Below the pieces are notes generated by a model. That model did no database searches and was not told the DNA's origin. It saw only the letters and a list, made by a program, of their open reading frames with translations. Position numbers and translations under genes: made by a program. From an uncultured Clostridia bacterium (GTDB lineage Bacteria; Bacillota; Clostridia; UBA1381), in the NCBI GenBank assembly GCA_934486735.1, contig CAKSQL010000033.1, positions 1 through 29,280 of the forward strand: DNA of 29,280 nt. Reading direction: 5' to 3'. Shown in pieces: positions 23,161 to 29,280 of this stretch. Position 1 is the stretch's first letter; each line of letters opens with the position of its first letter.

Positions 23161-25838
23161 AAAGAAAAATAATATCGATACTCATGGCGGCGGCTCTTTT
23201 GACAGCTCTTCTCCCGATAACGGCTTTTTCGGCAAAGGCAGAGGTCTCGGATATGATAGCCTTTATGAACAAAATGGGCTTTATTTCGGAGGGCGAGATT
23301 TCGAGCGATAAAGAGGAGCAGCCAATTACAAGAATGGATTTTGCAATGTTTACCGCGAGAATACTCGGCGTCAGCGAGGACGGGGAGTCGGACAATAACT
23401 ATTTTTACGATATTCCGGACGACCACTGGGGCAAATTTTCCATAAACAGCCTGGTGGAAAGAGGAATCCTGACGACAGCGGACAGGAATTTCCGCCCCGA
23501 TGATACAATAACCAAAAGCGAAGCGGCAAGGATTGCCGTTACATGCATAGGCCGTAACGGTGAAGCGGAGATACGCGGCGGCTATCCGAACGGGTATCTT
23601 TCGGTCGCAGCGGAGGACAGACTTTTTGACAGCTCCGGTGCGGGCGACAAGCTCACATACCGCTCGGCAGCGGTTCTTCTTTACAATATGATGAACGCCG
23701 ATATCGTGGAAATGAAGCTTGTCGGCAAGGGCATGGAGTACTCGGAAAACGGCGAAACTCTGCTCTCGCTTTATCACGATATCTATAAGGGCGAGGGTCG
23801 TCTTGACGCGGTCAGCGGCGTGGCTGTTGACGAAAACGAGGCAAAGTCTGAGAATGACGCGGTAATAGACGGTGAGCATTATTCGTCTGATGAGTGGTAT
23901 TACGACTATCTCGGCATGAACATCGACTATTTCTATAAGGAAGAAAACGGCGACAAGAGCCTGGTTTATGTATTCCAAAAGACAGATGTCAAAAATGAAA
24001 TTATCAGAATAAACTCGGATGATTATATCGGTTTTGAGGACGGCGCAGTGAAGTATTACACCGGCGAGAACAGCGAAAAAAACAAGAATGCAAGAATATA
24101 CAGCGGTGCGGTTGTGATAAGAAACGGCGAAAATGTATCGTCCGATCTGACGAGTGCTTTTCGTGATTTTTACGGATACATGCGCATTATCAACACCGGC
24201 AAATACAACGGTGCGGACGTTGTGATTATCGAGGATTACAAAAATGTCGCAGTGGGAAAGATAAATACCGATGATAAGGTGATTTACAATAAATATAACG
24301 CATATGAAAGCTTTGACCTGTCCGACGAGGACGGCGAGGTTGTGAAATATTTCAACCCTGACGGCGGCGAAACGGATTTTTCGGCAATATCCGCCGATAA
24401 TGTGATAGATGTAGCGGCAGCGTCGGACAGAAGCTTTATCATTGTAAAGGTGAACAATGAGACGATAATCGGCAGCATCGGCGCAAAAGGCACCGATGAG
24501 GACGGCGACGGCTATCTTGTTATAGACGGGACGCGTTACACCGCCGAAAAAAGCTTTTATGAAAAGTTTGCGGATGTATTCAATATCGGCGACAAGGGTA
24601 CTTTCAGAACCGATATCTTCGGAAAAATCGCGTACTTCTCAATTGAAAAGGGCGATTCGATGATATTTGCATATCTTATAAATGCATATATCGACAGTGA
24701 AATCGATTCGGAGGATATCGGCAGCGAGAGAGTTATAATGAAACTCTTTACCGAGGACGGAGAGATAGTAAAGGCTGCATGTGCCGAAAAGGTGAAAATC
24801 GATGCAAGGCCGTATAAGAACAACGAGGAAATACTGGAAGTGTTCACTCCGGACGAGACAATTGTCCCGCAGCTGATTCGTTTCAAATATGACAAAGACG
24901 GCTGCATAAAAACAATCGATACCAAGGCGCGCAGAAGTGAGGAGGGCAAATATTCCTTAAGCCTGTGTCAAAACGAGAAAAATATCTACCACCATTGGAC
25001 CGGACTCATTGGTCAGAATGCGTATGTTCCGTCTAGCGTAAAGGTAATGGTTATTCCGAGTGAGGGAACCGAAAAGACGGCAGATTCATCTGCGTTTATG
25101 ATAAAGAACAGGGGTTATATTCCGAGCGGAAGATCGTCAAGAATAGATCTGTATCAGCTTGACCCCGAGTCGCTTGATATCGATATGGTGATCTATTATG
25201 AGAATCAGAGCGATTCGATAGACACTTACAGCAGTATTTACGTTGTTGAGGACGTGTCGGAAGCGCTTAATGCCGATGAAGAAGCTGCGCTTTGTCTCAC
25301 ACTCGACAAGGACGGCAGCAATGTGAATTATATTATCTCCAAGACGTATACGCCGGACGGTGCATCGAAGCCCGATCCGTACAAAATCGAAGCCGGAGAC
25401 ATAATCAGAATTGCCACCGATTATAAAAATGAGATTTCGAATATGGAGCTTGTGTTTGACTACAGCAAGGCGAAAGAGGGCGGAAACTTCGGCTTCTTTG
25501 ACAATTCGATGAAGTCGAATTACAGGATTGTGAACGGAGTTGTTCCGGGCAATTTTTTTGACGGATTCAAAATGTCATACGGATATGTTTCCAGAACAAG
25601 CGGAAAGACGCTGCAATGGGGCTATGCAAAGCCGGGAGACTGCGATGAGACATATAATGTAACAATTGACAGCAGCTCGGTGAAAATCCTTATCTTTGAC
25701 GAGGAGGATAAGCAGGATAAAGCAAGACGCGGCACGATAGATGATATTGTCGGATTTTATCAGTCGGCAGGCGATTTTTCAAAGATTGTTGCTCTGTCGC
25801 GGAGTGCTGTTATTTCGCAGATGATTGTATACAGATAA
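23157..25838 (+). CDS. Large exported protein with N-terminal SLH modules
   Basis: An 893-residue protein whose ATG overlaps the preceding stop by four bases (ATGA), so the two SLH proteins are translationally coupled. The signal peptide ends near residue 26. Residues 31-180 contain two to three SLH modules, the clearest being YFYDIPDDHWGKFSINSLVE with RGILTTADRNFRPDDTITKS (83-122); the outer ones are degenerate (MIAFMNKMGFISEG, DRLFDSSGAGDKLTYRSAAV). The remaining 700 residues are beta-rich and aspartate/tyrosine-rich with no catalytic family I recognise. Acidic runs such as GTDEDGDGYLVIDG might bind calcium. Clostridia often carry such proteins beside polysaccharide-degrading genes. Role inferred: wall-attached partner of the C-terminal SLH protein. 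Confidence 0.78.
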   Translation: MKRKIISILMAAALLTALLPITAFSAKAEVSDMIAFMNKMGFISEGEISSDKEEQPITRMDFAMFTARILGVSEDGESDNNYFYDIPDDHWGKFSINSLVERGILTTADRNFRPDDTITKSEAARIAVTCIGRNGEAEIRGGYPNGYLSVAAEDRLFDSSGAGDKLTYRSAAVLLYNMMNADIVEMKLVGKGMEYSENGETLLSLYHDIYKGEGRLDAVSGVAVDENEAKSENDAVIDGEHYSSDEWYYDYLGMNIDYFYKEENGDKSLVYVFQKTDVKNEIIRINSDDYIGFEDGAVKYYTGENSEKNKNARIYSGAVVIRNGENVSSDLTSAFRDFYGYMRIINTGKYNGADVVIIEDYKNVAVGKINTDDKVIYNKYNAYESFDLSDEDGEVVKYFNPDGGETDFSAISADNVIDVAAASDRSFIIVKVNNETIIGSIGAKGTDEDGDGYLVIDGTRYTAEKSFYEKFADVFNIGDKGTFRTDIFGKIAYFSIEKGDSMIFAYLINAYIDSEIDSEDIGSERVIMKLFTEDGEIVKAACAEKVKIDARPYKNNEEILEVFTPDETIVPQLIRFKYDKDGCIKTIDTKARRSEEGKYSLSLCQNEKNIYHHWTGLIGQNAYVPSSVKVMVIPSEGTEKTADSSAFMIKNRGYIPSGRSSRIDLYQLDPESLDIDMVIYYENQSDSIDTYSSIYVVEDVSEALNADEEAALCLTLDKDGSNVNYIISKTYTPDGASKPDPYKIEAGDIIRIATDYKNEISNMELVFDYSKAKEGGNFGFFDNSMKSNYRIVNGVVPGNFFDGFKMSYGYVSRTSGKTLQWGYAKPGDCDETYNVTIDSSSVKILIFDEEDKQDKARRGTIDDIVGFYQSAGDFSKIVALSRSAVISQMIVYR

Positions 25839-25958
25839 AAATGGACTGTAAAAAAAGTTCGGAATGCAAAAGGGCATATATTATTTAAGTATCGGAGCTA
25901 TATAAAAACTGAAATTTGTAATTTGTATTTGAATTTCAAAAATTTAATTCTTATATTT

Positions 25959-26033
25959 AAATGCCGTTTTGTTATGCTGAAAGCGAACCTTTCGGAGTAC
26001 ATAAGTACGCCGTCGGGTTCGCTTTTGGCATTT
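25959..26033 (+). terminator. Long hairpin after the SLH operon
   Basis: Nested arms: AAATGCC/GGCATTT outside; AAAGCGAACC (25980-25989) with GGGTTCGCTTT (26015-26025); CGG/CCG and GTAC/GTAC around an ATAA loop. CGCTTTT gives a short T run. It separates the SLH genes from the HtrA operon. The rest of the 314-bp gap is AT-rich without a gene, apart from the downstream promoter. Confidence 0.65.
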
Positions 26034-26086
26034 GGGGACAATTTTTTACTGCCCTTTTTTCACTTGATAAATTTAACAAAAAACAC

Positions 26087-26115
26087 TTTACTTTCCGGAA
26101 AATTTATGTTAAAAT
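26087..26115 (+). promoter_or_regulatory. Possible promoter of the HtrA-like operon
   Basis: TTTACT (26087-26092), 17-nt spacer, TAAAAT (26110-26115). A TATAAT at 26122-26127 is an alternative -10 but has no good -35. It lies 37 bp before the HtrA-like start codon. Confidence 0.45.
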
Positions 26116-26152
26116 ATATTATATAATGATATGAAAGGAAAAAATTATAAAA

Positions 26153-27262
26153 ATGAATATACGAAAAATCATCGGCGTGTCGGGAATGTGCGGAGTACTT
26201 TGCATTGGGAGCGTATGCGCGGCTGCGAATCCGAGGGTATATGTCAACGGTCAGCGAGCAGAGAAGGACGCTGTGCTGCTTGATGACACAACTTATATTC
26301 CTGTGCGCGCAATGTGCGAGGCGCTGGGCGCGAATGTCAGCTGGGATGCTGAGTCGCAGAGCGTATTTGTCACGCTGACCGAGGACGATATTGTTGCAAA
26401 AACGGTCGAGGATGTAAGCCCGAGTGTTGTGACGATCGTGGGGAATTATTCCGGAAATGAGCAGGCATCGGCATATAATAATCTCACAATGCACGGGACG
26501 GGGGTTATATATAAAAGCAACGGGCATATCGTGACAAACGCACATGTTGTTGACGGGATAAAAAACCTGACGGTGGTGCTGAACAACGGCGAGCTTTATC
26601 CCGGAACAGTGTTATATTCGGATGAAAAGGCGGATCTGGCGGTTGTGAAGATAGACAAAATCGGCTTAAAGCCTGTAACAATGGCAAAAAAAGAGGATAT
26701 TGTGACAGGAAAAACCGCAATTGCAATAGGTACACCGATATCGCTTTCAATGCGGAATACCGTCACAAAGGGCATAATAAGCGGCGCGGCGGTGGCGCTT
26801 AACGATTCGTATTACAAGCTTATCCAGACCGACGCAACAATAAATCCCGGGAATTCGGGCGGACCGCTGCTTAATTTAAAAGGCGAGGTTATCGGCATAA
26901 ATTCAAGCAAATACGCCGATGTTTCGATAGACAATGTGGGATTTGCGATACCTGCCGATACTGTGAGCAGGGTAATAGCTCAGTTTGAAACGTATGGGAA
27001 AATTTTAAGACCGAATCAGAATTTCACGCTTGAACAAAGCCCGGAGGCGAGAATCGGACTTCCGACCCAAAAGGGACTTACGGTCAGGTCGTCGGAGAAT
27101 GACTCTCTTGCACCGGGGGATGTGATAACGGCTGTCAACGGGATAAAGGTGCATTCAACAGCCGATTGGAACGAGGCGCTTAAAAGTACTTATGACGGCA
27201 CAAGTGTGATTATAGACTGTATAAAAGGCGAAGAAAGCAAACAAATGACAATAACAATGTAG
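26153..27262 (+). CDS. Exported HtrA/DegP-type serine protease with N-terminal stalk domain
   Basis: A 369-residue protein. A signal peptide ends near CAA-ANP (residues 24-26). Residues 27-77 are a copper-amine-oxidase-N (PF07833-like) stalk module (VYVNGQ, YIPVRAMCEALGANVSWD). A trypsin-like domain spans about 85-280 with the triad His131 (VTNAHVV), Asp161 (KADLAVVKI) and Ser235 (NPGNSGGPLL). A short PDZ domain (about 295-369, LAPGDVITAVNGIKVHSTAD) ends the protein. HtrA proteases degrade or refold damaged exported proteins. Most Bacillota HtrA proteins begin with a cytoplasmic tail and one membrane anchor; here a stalk domain replaces that. AAAGGA lies 13 bases before the ATG, a long spacing. 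The gene probably forms an operon with the next, 12 bp away. Confidence 0.88.
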   Translation: MNIRKIIGVSGMCGVLCIGSVCAAANPRVYVNGQRAEKDAVLLDDTTYIPVRAMCEALGANVSWDAESQSVFVTLTEDDIVAKTVEDVSPSVVTIVGNYSGNEQASAYNNLTMHGTGVIYKSNGHIVTNAHVVDGIKNLTVVLNNGELYPGTVLYSDEKADLAVVKIDKIGLKPVTMAKKEDIVTGKTAIAIGTPISLSMRNTVTKGIISGAAVALNDSYYKLIQTDATINPGNSGGPLLNLKGEVIGINSSKYADVSIDNVGFAIPADTVSRVIAQFETYGKILRPNQNFTLEQSPEARIGLPTQKGLTVRSSENDSLAPGDVITAVNGIKVHSTADWNEALKSTYDGTSVIIDCIKGEESKQMTITM

Positions 27263-27274
27263 AGGGAGAGACTT

Positions 27275-29152
27275 ATGAAAAAAATATCGAGAGCAATATT
27301 AGCCATGTCGGCGGCTGCAATGGTGACGGGAGCTGCTGCAGCGGCGGCGGAGGAGACGAGAATAACCTTTTGCGTGGGCGAGGAAATTTTGAGCATTAAC
27401 GGAAACGATATAAAGGTTGAAAAGCCATATATTGTCGGAGACGGAGTTACACTTGTTCCGCTGCGCGTTATCACAGAGGCATTCGGCGCGGAGGTTGAAT
27501 GGGTGCAGGACACCAAAACAATCAATTTGTCCTATCCGGAAGTGGATATAATTCTTCAAATCGGGAATCCGACCGCGGAGGTCAATCAAAAGGCGGAGAC
27601 ACTGCTTGCAGCGCCCGAGCTTACCGAGGGCAGCACAATGGTTCCGCTGAGATTCATCTCCGAAACATTTGGTGCGGAGGTGTCGTATGACAGCGAAACC
27701 AAGAAAATCACTGTCCTAAAAAAAGCGGACGGGGATAAGCCGGGGGACACAGTTCAGAGCAGCATAACGCAGGCGTATATCGGCGACAGCACATGGGGCT
27801 GGAGCATGGAAAATCCGTCGGATGCAATTATCGAGACACGCAGCTTTGACGGCTCATTTACCGATTTTAAAATCGGTAAGGATAATTATTTGAGTATTTC
27901 TGTTGTACCGCTTGATGAGGATTATGATTTTGAAATGGATTTCAATACTCAAAAAGACGGCTTGAAGGATTATACGCTTGTTTTGGCTGATAAAACCACA
28001 GAAAATCCGAAAATGATACATTTTCGGGTGAAGAATAAAAACGAGTTTGGCGATCTTTATCGCTATGTTACCGATAAGTATATATTCTCTCTTTCGGGAA
28101 CGGCGTCGATGGAGGACGAAAAAGCAAAGGACGAAATCGTTCGTGTACTTTCGACCTTTAAATGTGAATATCCTGCCGGAGGGGATATATACGATCTGTC
28201 GGATGTAAAGGACGGGTGCAGAGAATATAAATCCGAGAGCCTGAATTTTTCACTTAATGTACCGCAGGATTTTGATCTTGTAAGCTCGGAGGATGTCGAA
28301 AACGAAGTTGACTTTGCCAAGTTTGACAATGACAGCGGAAATTCGCATATTTCGTTTAACGTGTACTCAAAAAGCGCTGTCGGCTCGGCAAAGGAGCTGG
28401 CGGAAAAGGACAGGGAGAACAATATACAAAACTACAATCCGGAACTTGTCAAGGTCGGAGAGATTGAGGAGAAGAAGTACGCAGACCTTGACTGCATTGA
28501 GTATGTGGCAAATATTAACGGTAAAAATTTGAACATGGTGCAATACGATGTGTTCTTTGAAGCGGGCGAGTATACTTACAATGTCGGAATTATGCTGCCG
28601 AAGTCGGAAAACACAGACCGCGAGGCAAAGGCGATTTTGGACAGCATTAAGGCAGGCGAAATCGATGCCGATAAGGCAGGCGTGCTGATGAGAAACGATA
28701 GTGACTATGAGGGCGCGCACAAGGTGGCGCTGGGCGGTATGAGTTTTGATTTTCCAAACAGCTATCAGGATATGGATGTAAGCGCCGATACAAAGATTTT
28801 TAAGAATATGAAAAACGGCGGAGCGATGATAATGCTCAGCGTGTCGAACGCGAACGGTACGAAATTTTCCGATATTAAGCAGCAGATGGCGGAGGTTGAA
28901 TCGAATGTGAGAGCCGATTCAAAATCCAAGATAGTTTCATCCGCACGTACAAAAACAATCAACAATACGCAGTATACAACCATGACATTCTACGCAGAGG
29001 ATGATGACGGTAATGTGCAATACTGCTGTCAGACAGTGGGAATCAAAAATAATAAATTGATTGTGTTTACCTTGAATGTATCGGAATATGTGTACAGCGA
29101 TAATCTGCTGAAAGAAGCGGAAGATATAATAAGCTCGGGAATTGTTAAATAA
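27275..29152 (+). CDS. Secreted stalk-domain protein with three PsbP-like repeats
   Basis: A 625-residue protein with an alanine-rich signal peptide (MKKISRAILAMSAAAMVTGA, cleavage near AAA-EE). Residues 30-150 carry a copper-amine-oxidase-N module with its two recurring motifs (LVPLRVITEAFGAEVEWVQD and MVPLRFISETFGAEVSYDSE). Three similar alpha/beta domains of about 130-150 residues follow (about 165-300, 312-465 and 482-625). Each has an opening strand such as SLNFSLNVPQDFDLVS or GMSFDFPNSYQDMDV, a long middle helix, and a terminal helix such as LLKEAEDIISSGIV. They resemble the PsbP/DcrB-like fold; assignment is by pattern only. AGGGAGAG precedes the ATG. Coupling to the HtrA-like gene suggests a shared role in envelope protein quality or surface assembly; no enzyme activity is visible. 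Confidence 0.78.
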   Translation: MKKISRAILAMSAAAMVTGAAAAAAEETRITFCVGEEILSINGNDIKVEKPYIVGDGVTLVPLRVITEAFGAEVEWVQDTKTINLSYPEVDIILQIGNPTAEVNQKAETLLAAPELTEGSTMVPLRFISETFGAEVSYDSETKKITVLKKADGDKPGDTVQSSITQAYIGDSTWGWSMENPSDAIIETRSFDGSFTDFKIGKDNYLSISVVPLDEDYDFEMDFNTQKDGLKDYTLVLADKTTENPKMIHFRVKNKNEFGDLYRYVTDKYIFSLSGTASMEDEKAKDEIVRVLSTFKCEYPAGGDIYDLSDVKDGCREYKSESLNFSLNVPQDFDLVSSEDVENEVDFAKFDNDSGNSHISFNVYSKSAVGSAKELAEKDRENNIQNYNPELVKVGEIEEKKYADLDCIEYVANINGKNLNMVQYDVFFEAGEYTYNVGIMLPKSENTDREAKAILDSIKAGEIDADKAGVLMRNDSDYEGAHKVALGGMSFDFPNSYQDMDVSADTKIFKNMKNGGAMIMLSVSNANGTKFSDIKQQMAEVESNVRADSKSKIVSSARTKTINNTQYTTMTFYAEDDDGNVQYCCQTVGIKNNKLIVFTLNVSEYVYSDNLLKEAEDIISSGIVK

Positions 29153-29161
29153 ATATGTCAA

Positions 29162-29205
29162 AACACACAAAAGCGGCCATGATAACATGGTCGCTTTTGT
29201 GTGTT
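29162..29205 (+). terminator. Strong terminator hairpin after the stalk-domain gene
   Basis: Two 20-nt arms (29162-29181 and 29186-29205) pair completely with one G-U, around an ATAA loop, nine bases after the stop codon. The A-rich left and T-rich right parts of the stem allow bidirectional action. Confidence 0.85.
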
Positions 29206-29217
29206 CAGACTGTAGAC

Positions 29218-29254
29218 AAAATCGGTTGCAAACTCAAAGATGCAACCGATTTTT
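29218..29254. terminator. Second terminator, probably bidirectional
   Basis: AAAATCGGTTGCA (29218-29230) and TGCAACCGATTTT (29241-29253) form a perfect 13-bp stem with a 10-nt loop and a final T run. Standing 12 bp beyond the first terminator, it may serve a converging gene beyond the window edge. Confidence 0.8.
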
Positions 29255-29280
29255 GTATTACTTGAGTCAATATTTGAAAT

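Noticed and set aside
23040..23978. Minus-strand open frame of 312 codons across the SLH gene junction
   Set aside because: It crosses two well-supported coupled genes and has no start signals or recognisable family.
11026..25838. Cellulosome-type locus
   Set aside because: I looked for dockerin repeats, cohesin modules and sortase LPXTG motifs in the secreted proteins and found none.

Overview
The window reads as chromosomal DNA of a Gram-positive anaerobe of the class Clostridia (Bacillota). The grounds are strong AGGAGG-type ribosome sites, TTG and GTG starts, sigma-A promoters of the TTGACA/TATAAT type, S-layer-homology (SLH) proteins, copper-amine-oxidase-N 'stalk' domains and a walJ-rlmH pair. 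Many secreted polysaccharide-active and SLH proteins in one place recall Monoglobus-like or other plant-fibre Clostridia, but that placement is only an inference.

Positions 1-2900, minus strand. A short locus encodes a small two-helix membrane protein followed by the start of a secreted protein that runs off the window. Upstream of it lies a tightly overlapped operon: an ECF sigma factor, a small two-helix membrane protein (candidate anti-sigma factor), a seven-helix membrane protein and a PrsW-family intramembrane protease. It looks like a self-contained envelope-stress or signal-sensing module. A sigma-A promoter precedes it and an intrinsic terminator closes it. The stretch 2900-3330 holds a decayed tail of a large serine recombinase.

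Positions 3329-7400, minus strand. Housekeeping genes: a PF06541 (CmpB-like) membrane protein, rlmH, walJ/yycJ and murA. A pair of inverted-repeat-bounded, MITE-like elements sits between walJ and murA. The murA leader carries a perfect 22-nt palindrome just downstream of a good promoter.

Positions 7366-25838, plus strand. This is a glycan-use locus. It runs: AraC-family regulator with its own consensus promoter and terminator; cytoplasmic GH65 phosphorylase; secreted clan GH-A glycosidase with a C-terminal CBM9-like domain; two secreted LamG-like/Ig-like proteins; a second secreted GH-A enzyme; a C-terminal SLH protein; and an N-terminal SLH protein. The promoters of the GH65 gene and of the following secreted-protein operon share a 34-35-nt upstream block at exactly the same distance from the -10 element, with a poor -35. 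This fits one activator, most simply the adjacent AraC protein, controlling both. The working model is depolymerisation outside the cell, uptake by a transporter not in this window, and phosphorolysis by GH65 inside. The target glycan cannot be named from sequence.

Positions 26087-29280, plus strand. A two-gene operon encodes an exported HtrA-type protease with an N-terminal stalk domain, and a secreted stalk-domain protein with three PsbP-like repeats. It is closed by two strong hairpin terminators. No tRNA, rRNA, CRISPR array or intact mobile element was found.
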